A DNA stretch of 64,000 bases from Planctomycetota bacterium (GTDB lineage Bacteria; Planctomycetota; UBA8108; UBA1146), in NCBI GenBank assembly GCA_018694835.1, contig JABHOG010000004.1, forward strand, positions 17,216 to 81,215. Reading direction: 5' to 3'. The notes beneath the pieces were generated by a model. The model made no database searches. It saw only the letters and a list, made by a program, of their open reading frames with translations, and had not been told where the DNA came from. How positions within the stretch are numbered: the first letter of the stretch is position 1; each line of letters opens with the position of its first letter. This document shows, in pieces, positions 39,262 through 50,117 of this stretch. The position numbers were made by a program, and so were the translations under genes.

Positions 39262-40422
39262 ATGCCAAAAGTGAGCATCCAACTACTACGGAGCGGAATT
39301 CTGCTCTTCAATATTTCAGCGATGACCCTGCTCGGGTTCGTGATGTACGACCTGCTGCTCGAATCTCCGCAGGATGTGCCGGTTCGCCTGGTCGATCCGC
39401 AAGACTTCGAGTTGAAGGAGCAGGCTGCTCGTCCGGTTCCCAACCAGTACCGGGAGATCATCGGAGAACTTTACCGCACTGCGCCACAGGCTCCTGTCGC
39501 GCAGATCAAGCCGGTCGAATCGACGCTACCGTTGCTCGATTCGGGCCCCATCGGAGAATGGGAAATCGTTGGAGTCATCTACTCTCCTGAGGGACAGCGA
39601 TTTGCATCCATCCAGGAGAAGGGGCAGACCAATGTCCTCAAATCGTCGAGTCGTAGCGGGCGCCCCGTCAACACGAGCCGTGTTCGCGGTAGAAGCACCA
39701 GGGGTGGTGGAGCATCCGCCATCAATAGGGCGAGTTCCAGAACCTCGGGCCGTTCCCCGACCTCGAATCAACGGGTGCGATACCTGGAGCAGGGCAAAGA
39801 GTTCAGGATCGATGAGAACAGTTACATGGTGGTCGAGATCAAGGACCAACCCAAACAGGTGATCTACGAGCACAACGGACGCAGTTACACCCTTCGTCAG
39901 GAGTCGATCATCGATCCGGTGATCCATGAGGAAGGCGAGACGCTGGTACTGCGGGGATTCAGTCCGGAAGAACTGGAACTTCTCACAGGTGGCCAGACAG
40001 GAGCCAGTGCTGTAGGTCGGTTGTCCGCGATCCCTGAAGATGTGAGGGGCTCGATTCGCGGCAATGACGGCAAGCCGATGCGCGGAACCGAAGTTCCCAA
40101 GTCACCTACCACCCGTCCTACCGGAGTCGTTCCACCCAGAGGTGTTTCGCCGAGGACTCCCACGACCAAGCCCAATTCCAGAACCAATAGTCGTAGTTTT
40201 GGTGATCCCAGGTCAGACCAGAGAGGGAGAGTTGCACCTCCGAACAAGGCCAAGCCGAAACTTCGTGGCGGAACATCCACCCAGACACCCAGCTCAAGGG
40301 TGGGGCAGGCGACTCTTGAAGCGACGCTCGGAGTGGATGTCGAGTCAAACCCTCAGGAAGCGATTCGTCGTCTCGAAGAACTTCAGCGAGCCCGTCAACA
40401 AAACCAGCCAAATCAGACCTGA
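39262..40422 (+). CDS. T2SS inner-membrane protein, GspC-like (assigned by context)
   Basis: Single N-terminal TM, HR-like segment GPIGEWEIVGVIYSPEGQRFASIQ, position in T2SS cluster, low-complexity C-terminus. Confidence 0.55.
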   Translation: MPKVSIQLLRSGILLFNISAMTLLGFVMYDLLLESPQDVPVRLVDPQDFELKEQAARPVPNQYREIIGELYRTAPQAPVAQIKPVESTLPLLDSGPIGEWEIVGVIYSPEGQRFASIQEKGQTNVLKSSSRSGRPVNTSRVRGRSTRGGGASAINRASSRTSGRSPTSNQRVRYLEQGKEFRIDENSYMVVEIKDQPKQVIYEHNGRSYTLRQESIIDPVIHEEGETLVLRGFSPEELELLTGGQTGASAVGRLSAIPEDVRGSIRGNDGKPMRGTEVPKSPTTRPTGVVPPRGVSPRTPTTKPNSRTNSRSFGDPRSDQRGRVAPPNKAKPKLRGGTSTQTPSSRVGQATLEATLGVDVESNPQEAIRRLEELQRARQQNQPNQT

Positions 40423-40458
40423 TTCCCATCCCGAGGATGATTTGAGAGGAGCCCTGTC

Positions 40459-42201
40459 GTGGCCCTGCACGCAGGAATAGAAATCGATGGATCTGACGTC
40501 TCGATCGCAGTGGTGGATTCCACTGCGAAACAGACCGTCATCATCGACTACATCGAGGCCAAGATTATCGGAGAAAGTAGCGAGGAGCGCCTCGCGTCTC
40601 TGGAGTCCATCCTTCATGGAGCACTGGAAAATCACGGGAGCAAGACCATCGAGGTGGTCAGTTCCATTCCGACTCGGATGTCGACCTTGAGAGAGATCTC
40701 GGTTCCATTCACCAATGAAGATGTCATTTCCAAGACGATTCGGTATGAGAGCGAAGGGCATCTCCCATCCGCCTCCATCGATGATCTGATCATCGAGTTC
40801 ATCAAGTGTTCAGAAACTGAAGATTCGAGCCGGCTGCTGATCAGCGCAGTGCAAAAGAAAATCGTCGGTGCTCATCTGGAAATGCTTCGTGAAGGCGGGG
40901 TGGATCCAGTCCAGGTCGAGGTCGATGCCACCGCCCTGGCGACTTCACTCCATGTATCTCGACCAGATCTCAGGGGTGGACGCACTCTTCTCATCGGCAT
41001 GGAAGCGGGTCATACGACCTTCGTTCTGCTCGAGGAGGGAAGAGTCATGAGGATTCGATCGACCTCGAATCATCTCCAGCCATCCGCGATACCGTCGCTG
41101 GCGACCTCCGCGACCGGCAGCTCAAGTGGGGCCGTGGAAGGGTTCGAAACGACTCCTTCAGAATCTGCGGTGGAGTTTGCAGACCTGATGCAAGGAAGCG
41201 AATCGGATGAGGACCTTGGTGGTGAGGAAGAACTCGCCATCGCAGTGGTCTCGGATGAAGACTTCGAGCGATTGAACGCGGAAATGACATCGTCTCCAGC
41301 GCTGCCTCCAGCCGACCCGGAAGAGGTGATTGGGCGACTATTCACCGAGATCGAGCGGACTTTTGCCGGGATCTTGATGAGATCACCGCTGGACCGAATC
41401 GTTGTTTCCGGAAGCGCCGCTTGCGACCTGGGAATTTCGGATCGTCTGGCAGAAGAGTATGAGGTGCCCGCTCAGCAACTTCGTGTCTGCGACGGGGTCG
41501 AAACTGGAATGCCGATAGCCTTGATCGATCGCTGCAACAGATCGGGTGGTGTGTCCGTTGGGCTGGCGCTTCAGTCAGCAGGGCAAGGGCTGACTCGATT
41601 TGACTTCCGTAAGGAAGAATTTCGGTATGAGCGAAGATTTGCCAAGTTGTTGCCTGGACTGATGCTGATGGGATTAATCCTCTGCTTCATGTCCGTGACC
41701 TGGCTGGTCGAAAGCCACCGTGAGAAGCAATACCGCAAAGCAGAGTACGAGACGGTGAGATCCAACGAAGAAGCAGTGTACATGGCCAGGTTTGGCGAGA
41801 GTCCGAAGAGTTCCAAGCCCAATTATTTGAGAAGTGCAGAAAATAAGATCGCTGCATTGAAGGGGGTTGGATCCGGGTCGACCAGGCAGAAACTGGTGCA
41901 GTACTTGCCAGGAATGGATTTGATCAAGGATGTGACCGGAGGAGTCTCTTCAGCGAATCCAAAGGTCTATCCGATCTGGAAATCGATCGAGATCAACGGC
42001 GCCAAGAAAAAAAACGGGGTCTCGACGGTGATCTTCGAGGTGCCAGATGCCGCTTCAGGAGAGCGAGTGATTACAGCTCTGGAGCAGAGGTCCAAGTACT
42101 TTAATATCGAGGATGACATCAAGCCTGCTGGCGATCGGAAAAAGGTCACCCTGAAACTGAAGTTGAAGTCCTCAATTACAGAAACTGACGGGAGGAGGTA
42201 A
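40459..42201 (+). CDS. PilM/GspL-like actin-fold assembly protein
   Basis: HAGIEIDGSDVSIAVVDS, SSIPTRMSTLREISVPFTNEDVISKTIRYESEGHLP, then a TM near residue 400. Confidence 0.8.
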   Translation: MALHAGIEIDGSDVSIAVVDSTAKQTVIIDYIEAKIIGESSEERLASLESILHGALENHGSKTIEVVSSIPTRMSTLREISVPFTNEDVISKTIRYESEGHLPSASIDDLIIEFIKCSETEDSSRLLISAVQKKIVGAHLEMLREGGVDPVQVEVDATALATSLHVSRPDLRGGRTLLIGMEAGHTTFVLLEEGRVMRIRSTSNHLQPSAIPSLATSATGSSSGAVEGFETTPSESAVEFADLMQGSESDEDLGGEEELAIAVVSDEDFERLNAEMTSSPALPPADPEEVIGRLFTEIERTFAGILMRSPLDRIVVSGSAACDLGISDRLAEEYEVPAQQLRVCDGVETGMPIALIDRCNRSGGVSVGLALQSAGQGLTRFDFRKEEFRYERRFAKLLPGLMLMGLILCFMSVTWLVESHREKQYRKAEYETVRSNEEAVYMARFGESPKSSKPNYLRSAENKIAALKGVGSGSTRQKLVQYLPGMDLIKDVTGGVSSANPKVYPIWKSIEINGAKKKNGVSTVIFEVPDAASGERVITALEQRSKYFNIEDDIKPAGDRKKVTLKLKLKSSITETDGRR

Positions 42202-42203
42202 CG

Positions 42204-42752
42204 ATGGCGGATCATGGCAAAACCAGTGATTTGACACAGATCATTCTCCTGACCTTGTTCCTGTGCTCCGGGGTGTTCGGTGCCTGGGGATACTGGTTAC
42301 ACACCAGTGCTGAGGAGTATCGCGCTGCAACCGAAAGTGAGAGTCGCACGTTGACGAATCTCAAGGAACTGCTCAACTCTGCTGAGAGTAAAGAAGTGGT
42401 TCTGGATCATCTACGTCGCGAGGAAAGTAAGAAAAACTCTGGCAAGATCAGCACCACCATCGCCGAGATCATCGAGTCGATGAAAAACAGTGCTTCCAAG
42501 CCCGAGATCAAGAGTCAAAGTAATGATGCGGAACCAAAACAAGGGATCACCAAGCATAGTTATGCTGCGACTTTTGAGAACAGGCCTCTGCGCGAGCAGA
42601 TCACCTTCTTGGCTCATATTCAGACTCGTGCACCTCACCTTGGATTTGAAAAGGTGAAGCTCACCAACAGGGCCAAGAAAGATTCCGAGGCGGAGTTATG
42701 GGAGCTCTATCTGGTGCTGGTGAATTACAGTGGCGAATCGCCCACTCGGTAG
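42204..42752 (+). CDS. GspM/PilO-like T2SS assembly protein
   Basis: Short bitopic protein directly after the PilM/GspL-like gene; N-terminal TM plus coiled-coil. Confidence 0.55.
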   Translation: MADHGKTSDLTQIILLTLFLCSGVFGAWGYWLHTSAEEYRAATESESRTLTNLKELLNSAESKEVVLDHLRREESKKNSGKISTTIAEIIESMKNSASKPEIKSQSNDAEPKQGITKHSYAATFENRPLREQITFLAHIQTRAPHLGFEKVKLTNRAKKDSEAELWELYLVLVNYSGESPTR

Positions 42753-42798
42753 TAATCCAAACGCGGTAATCCAAACGTGGTTTGGCGAGGGCGGCGGA

Positions 42799-44934
42799 TC
42801 AGTTTCCTGACGTGAACAGTAGCGCTCGACAGGTTCGGCTCTCTGGCGAGGCGGCCACGATCAGCGCACCACCCCACAAAGCGACCGCCCGCGGGGCCAG
42901 CAGTAACTCTTCGCCATCGGCGGATGCCCTGCTGAGAGGCTTGCACACCCGCTCCACGACTCCTGAGAAGGGGTCGTAGATCGCCGCTTCCGATGTCGGA
43001 AGTCCACCACGGTCAAAGCCACCTGCGATGAGAATCCTACCACCGGGAAGTTCCACGATGCTGGGCTGATAGAGCTCGACGGGAAGTCTCCCTGCCGGGA
43101 TCCAGCGCAACTGGATGCGCCCGAATCTCGTATCCTGCTGCTCGAGCAGGAAACTAGTCCGGCATTCAGTCGGCTGGAAGGGGGTCAATGCATCCGGGTT
43201 CGGTTCCCGGCGAGTTCCGGCGACCAGCAAGGCTCGATTTCCCTGGGCAGTACTATCTCCGATCGATTGCAGTCGCAATCCGCGACGGGGTCCGGGTAAG
43301 TTCGATCCTGGTTTATCGATCAGCAATGTCCGGCTGGTCCTCGATTCTGCACGGATCCTGAACGCTTCCGGATGATCCAGTACTCGGCAGTGCTCGGTGT
43401 CGAACGGCACGTGAGGAGCACCCAGTGACCCTCCGTAGCCACCATAGAGCAGCAACAACGGTTGCTCAGAATCCTCGAACAGGATCGAGCCATGCTGGTG
43501 CCTCGGATGGCGCAACTCACCGATCTGGTAGGTCGTGCTGATCGCTTTCGGTCCACGATCCCCGTCGAGGATCTCGATCTCGATCTGTTCGATGAGTCCG
43601 TTCAGATGTCCATCGAGACGACCCGCCACCACGATCACTGTGTTTCTCTGGGCGATCGGATGGGCGGAATGCTCGAATCTAGCACTGGATGGTGACTCGC
43701 TCTCGACCGGAATGAAGCGGCTCATTTCAGCGGACAGAATCAGCACCTCGGCATCGTTACGGGCTCGGGAGCCATCCCAGCCTCCAGTGATCAGGACCAG
43801 ATCGTCTTCGGTTTCGAGCAAGCCGTCGACACCGGGGAGGAGCGTCGCGCAGTGATCAGCACGGGCCGCTTGCATCGGAATCGGGCCCTGGTGATTTCCC
43901 ATCGGGTCGATGATCCATGCGCTGGAGAGAACCCTTCCAGAAGATCCGACCATCATCGTCCTGCCACCAGCGATCAGAACCTTCCCCCCCGGCAATCGGG
44001 TCAGGGAGTGACCCGCAAGGGCGGGCAAGCCTGGAGGTAACTCGAGATCTTGCCAGGGGGCACAATCTCCTTCCAGGTCGACCACCAGCGGCGATGCCAC
44101 ACCACCGCCTTGATCGGTGATCAGTTCCTGTGAGGGCAAGATGGTGGTGCCGGCTACAGCGATGCCACTGGGGGACCCTTCAAATCGTGATCGGCTGTGC
44201 TCATGCATCCCATCGATGGTGAGGAAGGGGAGTTCTCCCAGGAGGATGCTGGTTTCACGCGAGGGGGGACCATCGAGAAATCGCGCAGGAACCTTGCTGG
44301 AACCGAGTTGATCCCCTTTCACCGAGAGCCGGATCAAGCTCGATGAAATCTGCAGTCTTCGATCGAGAAGGATCTGGGAGAAGTGGACCGGTCGATTCCA
44401 GCGAAGCACCACCAGGTCTTCCCGATTGACGGTGGAACTGCGATCTGAATCGACCCATCTGGCATCCTCGAGAATCGCCGGTTCAGGCGCCGGAAGTTCC
44501 AGCAACACCGGTCCGACCACACCCTCGATCGGCTGACCCAGGTCATCCTTGAGACCCATCAATCCCAGGTCGAGGGAAACCATAACCGAGTGTTCGGAAC
44601 CGATCTGGTCGAGATGGTCAAATCCCGATTCTAGTTCAGCGATGAGCACATTGAGATGGTCAGTACGTTGGAATGAGTACTGCTCCGCACCCGTGGCTCC
44701 CTCGATCATCAGGCCGACGCGAGGGTTCGAGGGCAGTTCCAGGGAGGCATCGAGGACCAAGATGATCTGGTCGCCCTCGCCCAGTCCATCTTCAAGGAGG
44801 CCTTCGATCCGGGCAGAGATCAATTCCGGGTGAGTCGTCGGTTGGCAGCCGATGCATCCGAGCAACAGCAATAGCAGGAGCAACAGTCCCGATCGAGACG
44901 GAGATGATTGTGGCTGCTGAACTGGCCAGATCAT
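42799..44934 (-). CDS. Kelch-repeat lipoprotein
   Basis: Lipobox LLLLLGCIGC; repeated Kelch-like LPGGKVLIAGG, LPGGRILIAGGFDRGG, VLITGGWDG. Start set at ATG 44934. Confidence 0.78.
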   Translation of the reverse strand: MIWPVQQPQSSPSRSGLLLLLLLLLGCIGCQPTTHPELISARIEGLLEDGLGEGDQIILVLDASLELPSNPRVGLMIEGATGAEQYSFQRTDHLNVLIAELESGFDHLDQIGSEHSVMVSLDLGLMGLKDDLGQPIEGVVGPVLLELPAPEPAILEDARWVDSDRSSTVNREDLVVLRWNRPVHFSQILLDRRLQISSSLIRLSVKGDQLGSSKVPARFLDGPPSRETSILLGELPFLTIDGMHEHSRSRFEGSPSGIAVAGTTILPSQELITDQGGGVASPLVVDLEGDCAPWQDLELPPGLPALAGHSLTRLPGGKVLIAGGRTMMVGSSGRVLSSAWIIDPMGNHQGPIPMQAARADHCATLLPGVDGLLETEDDLVLITGGWDGSRARNDAEVLILSAEMSRFIPVESESPSSARFEHSAHPIAQRNTVIVVAGRLDGHLNGLIEQIEIEILDGDRGPKAISTTYQIGELRHPRHQHGSILFEDSEQPLLLLYGGYGGSLGAPHVPFDTEHCRVLDHPEAFRIRAESRTSRTLLIDKPGSNLPGPRRGLRLQSIGDSTAQGNRALLVAGTRREPNPDALTPFQPTECRTSFLLEQQDTRFGRIQLRWIPAGRLPVELYQPSIVELPGGRILIAGGFDRGGLPTSEAAIYDPFSGVVERVCKPLSRASADGEELLLAPRAVALWGGALIVAASPESRTCRALLFTSGN

Positions 44935-45049
44935 CGAGCCTCTTCCTCTATCTTCTGTGGATGGGGTCCTGTACCGAAGGCAATGCTGTACTGCCCTGAG
45001 ATAGATCGTGACATCGCGGAGGCCCACTCTCAAGCGGGCCGCGGAACAG

Positions 45050-46195
45050 TTAGCCGGAGATTCCCAGAGAATCGAGTGCTCGGATCACTTCTTCGCGAAC
45101 CCTTAGGGGCTGAGAACTGTCATCGCGGGCTGTCCTCAAGGCCTCCACCACTGCATCGCCTTCGATACGTAGCAATGCCCTCACTGCAGAGATGCGTGTG
45201 GCTAGAACCTCGTCTTCTTGCAGGATGCGGGTGACCAGGGGAACCGAGCGTACATCGCGGATACCGCCCAGGGCCCCGAGGATCGATTGGCGTACATATG
45301 GATTCCTCTCCTCCACGAGAGCGGATTCCACCGGCTGAGCCTGTGCGATTCCTCCCGAGAGTTTCATCCCGTATGCCGCCCGCTGGCGAACTCTGAAGTG
45401 TGAGTTGTCGGTGAGCAATTCCTCGTAAATCCCCAGCGCATCGGCGGATCTCGAATGCTGGGTGAGAGCCCCGACAAAGCGATAGCGATGAGTTTGGGTG
45501 TCTTCTGCGAGGGCACATTCGCTCAAGATCTGGAACGATCGGTCATTGTCGGCTGCCGCGAGGGCCGCCACGGTGTGCTTCACTTCGCTTTCCTTGGAGT
45601 TTCCGGCAGCCCAGTCGTAATGATCGAGCAGTCCTGCGAGAGCTTCATCACTTCCGATCGTACCGAGTGCTCGAAGGAGGAAGCGGCGGTTGATGAAATC
45701 GGGTTCCTCCGCCAGCAAGCCCAGCAGCAGCGGGACATGTTCCTCTGCCAGAGAGTCGAGATAGGCTTCGAGGTCTTGACGAGCACGGTCGACCCTATGA
45801 GCGGTGGAAGCGTCGAGCGCTTGATCCCATTGTGTCTTGAGGAACAGGCTGTCCAGCTGCTCGCGAATGGCTCTCATCTGTGGCGTCAGGGAGTCGAGTG
45901 GGGAGACCGTTGCCGAAGCGGTGGCTTCGCCAGTGTTGGTGGGCAGTGGTCCCGATCGATTCTCGTCGATCTGTTCTGCCACTCTCGTCGGAGGATTTCC
46001 GATTTCCGGTGAGCGGGTCGGGATCCACAGGTATGCCAGCACCCAGCCGAGGGCCACAAGGGCGAGTACTGCGGGGATGGAACTGTGGATGCGACCGGAT
46101 TGCTCGCACCCTCGAATTCCCCGGGGGGATACTGCCGACAGGCGATGAAGCGAAGGATCTACAAGGTTCGAATTACGGAGTCGGATCTGGCGCAT
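45050..46195 (-). CDS. HEAT-repeat membrane-anchored protein
   Basis: TM SSIPAVLALVALGWVLAYLW; HEAT-like units (YVRQSILGALGGIRDVRSVPLVTRILQEDEVLATRISAVRALLRI). Confidence 0.7.
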   Translation of the reverse strand: MRQIRLRNSNLVDPSLHRLSAVSPRGIRGCEQSGRIHSSIPAVLALVALGWVLAYLWIPTRSPEIGNPPTRVAEQIDENRSGPLPTNTGEATASATVSPLDSLTPQMRAIREQLDSLFLKTQWDQALDASTAHRVDRARQDLEAYLDSLAEEHVPLLLGLLAEEPDFINRRFLLRALGTIGSDEALAGLLDHYDWAAGNSKESEVKHTVAALAAADNDRSFQILSECALAEDTQTHRYRFVGALTQHSRSADALGIYEELLTDNSHFRVRQRAAYGMKLSGGIAQAQPVESALVEERNPYVRQSILGALGGIRDVRSVPLVTRILQEDEVLATRISAVRALLRIEGDAVVEALRTARDDSSQPLRVREEVIRALDSLGISG

Positions 46196-48074
46196 TGGTT
46201 CCTGGCAGCATGATGACTTCGCAGTTGATGGTGGCAGGCTCATCGCCAAAGTTCGGGAAGTAACTGACTCCGCCGCCGATCGACACGACCCGGTCATCGA
46301 CACTATTGAGCACGCCATCTTCACCTGGAACAACACTCAAGGTGTGAAGCACCTTTGGCTGTGCCAGGGCTAGCAGAAGGCTACCGTCGGCAAACCCATC
46401 GAGGACGTCATCTGCGATCAATCCGTCGACATTGATGAAGGTGCCGAAGATTCCTGTCGGGTGAGTGATCGGATTGATGTCGCCGGTGGGATCCCAGGGG
46501 GGGTCATTCGCCGCATTGTAGAACGGATCGTAGATGCTCACGCCGACGATTCCATTGGCACAGGTGCCCTGCATCAACTCGACACAGCCAGTGGGCGTGG
46601 GAAGTTCGAAAGCTCCTCCTGCGGTTAATCCAACGGTCGTGGCGATCGTCACCCCGTTGTAAGTCCGACGAGTTTGCACTTGAACCAGGTCTGCCTCACT
46701 ACGAGAAAAGGATGCACAATTCATCGGATCGAAGACGACCAGTTCGATGTTGTTGAAGAGTGTCGCCTCACCTCCAAAGAGGGAGAAAGACAGTCCGTTG
46801 GAAGGTCCGAAACTGCTAAAGGTAGCGACCAGCAAATCGTTGGATCCACTACCGGTGGGGCAGGCAGGATCGTCATTGTCACCATTTGCAATCAGCACGA
46901 TATTGTTCAGCCCCGGGGTCGCGGGGATGTCGATGATCCCATCTTCCGTATCAAAATCGAACTCCAGGGTCGTATTGCGATGGATACCCAGGTTGATGAT
47001 CTGTGGCTCGTTGACACGTCCCGCTGCGACGATGCCTGCGGCGATTCGGTTGTCTCCAGTGGTGGCATCGAAGTACTCGAAGTTGGCCGAGTTACTGGTG
47101 TCCTGCTGCCATGGCATCTTGAACTGTGGCGCGAAGATGGTCGAGAGAGTTTGGAATCCTCCGGCGCTGAGGAGGAGGTCATCGGTGGTGCCTAGAAGCC
47201 CATCAAATCCAGCCAAACCGTTCATGCTGTGTCCCGCACGCCCACGCGCACTGAGGTACTCGGCATCGTCTCCGTTGGTCGTGATGGCGGGGATGAAGGC
47301 GAGGGCTCCGGGATCAAAGATTTCCATCGATTTGAGCGAAGGAAAGACGTTGATGTCGACCTGGAAGCCGGGCTGTCCCGGTGCGAAATTCGGATCGATG
47401 ATCGTCTCTGACCGCGATTCCTGGCCACCAGCGATCAGCACCCGGCCATTGGGCAGAAGTGTGGCGCTGTGGCGGAATCGAGGAGTGATCATGTCCTGGT
47501 TCAACTGCAGGAAATCGGGCGCGAATTCACGACTGCTGATGTCGTAGATCTCGGACACTTCCGTTGCCTGGGCGAACAGGGCATCGCCCGTTCCACCGCA
47601 GATGAAAACATTCCCATTGGGTAACAGCGTGGAGGTATGGAAGACTCGGCCGCCCTGGGTGAGCAGCATCAGATTGCCCTCGACATCGGTATCGATGAAA
47701 TCTCCGGAAACCGTGTCGGGAATCGGTTCGTTGAGGCCGACACTCGCTCCTTGGTCGAAGATCTCCGAAGCATCGAGGGAGGTGAGGAATCTTTCATCGC
47801 TGCCACCGACCACCAGTACGGTGCCGTCTTCAAGAGTGGTTGCGGTATGTCCATAGCGCGGAGAAACCATCGAAGGGCCGATGTAGGTCGCATTATCTTC
47901 GAGAAACTCAGCAGCATTGTTGATGTTAGGGACAGAACCGATGTCGCCGTGACATCCAACAAATCCCAGAAGAAATGGGAGGCCGATGATGAGAAGGCCC
48001 ATACACCTGAAGAGGGCGGATGGGAGATCTATCAATCGGTGAAACTCTGGCTGAGAATTGCAGTGGGGGCTCAT
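46173..48074 (-). CDS. Kelch-like lipoprotein
   Basis: Lipobox LLGFVGCHG; Kelch motifs (YGHTATTLEDGTVLVVGGSD, FRHSATLLPNGRVLIAGGQE, HTSTLLPNGNVFICGGTG). Start uncertain (48074 or 48002). Confidence 0.78.
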   Translation of the reverse strand: MSPHCNSQPEFHRLIDLPSALFRCMGLLIIGLPFLLGFVGCHGDIGSVPNINNAAEFLEDNATYIGPSMVSPRYGHTATTLEDGTVLVVGGSDERFLTSLDASEIFDQGASVGLNEPIPDTVSGDFIDTDVEGNLMLLTQGGRVFHTSTLLPNGNVFICGGTGDALFAQATEVSEIYDISSREFAPDFLQLNQDMITPRFRHSATLLPNGRVLIAGGQESRSETIIDPNFAPGQPGFQVDINVFPSLKSMEIFDPGALAFIPAITTNGDDAEYLSARGRAGHSMNGLAGFDGLLGTTDDLLLSAGGFQTLSTIFAPQFKMPWQQDTSNSANFEYFDATTGDNRIAAGIVAAGRVNEPQIINLGIHRNTTLEFDFDTEDGIIDIPATPGLNNIVLIANGDNDDPACPTGSGSNDLLVATFSSFGPSNGLSFSLFGGEATLFNNIELVVFDPMNCASFSRSEADLVQVQTRRTYNGVTIATTVGLTAGGAFELPTPTGCVELMQGTCANGIVGVSIYDPFYNAANDPPWDPTGDINPITHPTGIFGTFINVDGLIADDVLDGFADGSLLLALAQPKVLHTLSVVPGEDGVLNSVDDRVVSIGGGVSYFPNFGDEPATINCEVIMLPGTNAPDPTP

Positions 48075-48625
48075 TCGTTTCTGCTCTTTCCAAGCGGCGA
48101 CTGAAAGTGCAATTGACAGTCGCCAGGCTCTATTCGAAGTGGAGCTATAGCTGGCACCATCGTTTTCGATGCACACCAACCAAAGCGCAGTTTCCGATTC
48201 CGTCTCGTCCTGCTCATCGCCGCCAAGATTCTCGGGCAACGAGAGGGGCAGGAACCCCGCAGACGCAAATCAGACCGATGATCAAGGAACTGCCGGGGCT
48301 GTGAGCGCGGGGCCTGAGGGGCCGAGGCGCACGGATTCCAGAAGTACCTATTGCTCAAGTGGCGGATTGTAGATCGCCGACGGAACTCTGTCCACCAACG
48401 CCACCCGCTCCAGGAAAGTGGCCTGAAGTTGATTTCCAAACCGATCTCCCTGGATGTTCACTCCAGTATAGAGTGCATCATCAGTGCCAAAAGTGGGGGC
48501 CTGGAAAGCCCCGGAAAGGGGCTGAGAAGGGGGTTGTGTGCGATTTTGACACAGGAGCCAGATCCGCTGTCAAAGATATCTTACCGGGGGCAAATGGGTC
48601 GGGGAGGGGGCCGGAGAGTAAAAGT

Positions 48626-48693
48626 AGGGCCTCCGGGGCTCGAACCTGGGGATCACGCAATCCGAGTTCTCGCCATATCCTTCCGAAGGCCCC
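48626..48693 (-). pseudogene. tRNA-like remnant (degenerate)
   Basis: GGGGCCT (5') can pair with AGGCCCT (3'); T-arm-like CCAGGTTCGAGCCCCGG with one mismatch; no good D arm. Antisense reading gives GPPGLEPGDHAIRV, typical of tRNA-antisense false ORFs. Confidence 0.25.
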
Positions 48694-48717
48694 TCCATTG
48701 ATGATTTCGTCACGGGG

Positions 48718-49653
48718 TCAGAAACTGCTGTTGCTCCCCTCGAGAAGCACCGATTCTGGATCCTCGACGAGGATCTGATCCGATGCGAGCAAGGGGACGA
48801 TGGTCGAGAAGACCTCCTCGAAAGGGGTGCCATCGTCATTGAGGATCTGACCCTGTTCGTCACTGTAGTGCAGGAAAAGAACGATCCGGACCGCCCTCGG
48901 CAGAGGTCGGGGGAGTGGTTCCTCGACGATCACCTCGCCTGTCGCGGGGTCGATGTCGCCCGGCTGAAGGACCGATCCTGTCGCGCTGCCAGTCGCCGCA
49001 GGGGAGTTCCCTTCCCCTTCAGAGGCTGCCGTAGCGGATGTGGGGGAACTGGCTTCTTCCGCTTCCATCGCTGCGATGGCGGCTCTCTCATCGAGATAGG
49101 GAAAGTCGGTCAGGTTCTGTTCTGGCAGCAAGGTCGAGGCATCCCAGTCCTGGGTCCACTCTCCCTCTTCCCCGAGGTACTCGATGTCGAGGGCCAGCAC
49201 CCGATCATAGATGGGGCTTCGATCGCCGGAATCGAAAGGATCCTCGGTCAGATCCCACGAGACCCGGCGGAACAGCACGCTGTCGCCATCCTTCCCCGGC
49301 CGTAGCGCATAGCCGATGGAACTGAGCTCTCCAGTCCAGTTGGGTGTGTCTTCCGAGGGCTCACCCACCGGTGAGGTGGTGATGAAATCGATGGAGTCCT
49401 CGGCGTTCTCCTCCTGGCCACTATCTTCACCACGGAATACGTCGGTACCGAGTCCGCGCCAGGCCACTCCCTGAAGATCGCGTCTCATCTGGGAGAGGAT
49501 CGCCTCTCCGACCTTGCCGGTGAGAGTGGCCCTCTTGATCCTTCGATCCGCCTCAAGGGTGGTGTCGAGGATGGTGTAGCACATCGACATCACGATGGTG
49601 AAGATTCCCAGTACCACGATCAACTCGATGAGGGTGAATCCTTTTTGTGCCAT
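48718..49653 (-). CDS. gspJ: T2SS minor pseudopilin GspJ-like
   Basis: Prepilin motif KGFTLIELIVVLGIFTIVMSMCYTILDTTLEADRR; cluster position. Confidence 0.82.
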   Translation of the reverse strand: MAQKGFTLIELIVVLGIFTIVMSMCYTILDTTLEADRRIKRATLTGKVGEAILSQMRRDLQGVAWRGLGTDVFRGEDSGQEENAEDSIDFITTSPVGEPSEDTPNWTGELSSIGYALRPGKDGDSVLFRRVSWDLTEDPFDSGDRSPIYDRVLALDIEYLGEEGEWTQDWDASTLLPEQNLTDFPYLDERAAIAAMEAEEASSPTSATAASEGEGNSPAATGSATGSVLQPGDIDPATGEVIVEEPLPRPLPRAVRIVLFLHYSDEQGQILNDDGTPFEEVFSTIVPLLASDQILVEDPESVLLEGSNSSF

Positions 49654-50117
49654 CAGAATCCCGATCCGTCGGTAGAGGAGTTCTGAATCTGGGCATTGGT
49701 GGCGAGTGGATCATCGGCTTCGACCAGCACTCGAGTGGTCAACACGTACTCTTCAGTGTTGATCAGATCTGGTCCCGGATACTCGAGGGTCAAAGTGATC
49801 TCGAGTAGTCGTGGGCCAGTCTCCTCCGTGGAGAGATCGGTCACGCTGGCGGACCAGGGCCAGCCTTCCGAGGAGTTATCGCTGCCGGGTAGTTGTGCCA
49901 TTCCGTCCAACCCCTCCGAGAGGCCAAAAGCGACCTCGTCGAGCGATTCTCTGGCAACACGTTCGACCAGCCTTAGATGATTGTAGTTGAAGGCTCGATC
50001 CACGGCGTCGGTTCTCATGTACAGCAAGGTCAGGAAGGAACCGCCGATGATGGCCAGCGCCATCACCAGTTCGATGAGCGTGAAGCCATCTAGCCTCTTG
50101 GAGTCTTGGACTACCAT
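49653..50117 (-). CDS. gspI: T2SS minor pseudopilin GspI-like
   Basis: DGFTLIELVMALAIIGGSFLTLLYMRTDAVDRAFN. Confidence 0.8.
   Translation of the reverse strand: MVVQDSKRLDGFTLIELVMALAIIGGSFLTLLYMRTDAVDRAFNYNHLRLVERVARESLDEVAFGLSEGLDGMAQLPGSDNSSEGWPWSASVTDLSTEETGPRLLEITLTLEYPGPDLINTEEYVLTTRVLVEADDPLATNAQIQNSSTDGSGF

Noticed and set aside
48351-48701. ORF 116 aa ending VGPPGLEPGDHAIRVLAISF
   Set aside because: Typical translation of tRNA-antisense DNA; treated as tRNA-like remnant rather than CDS.
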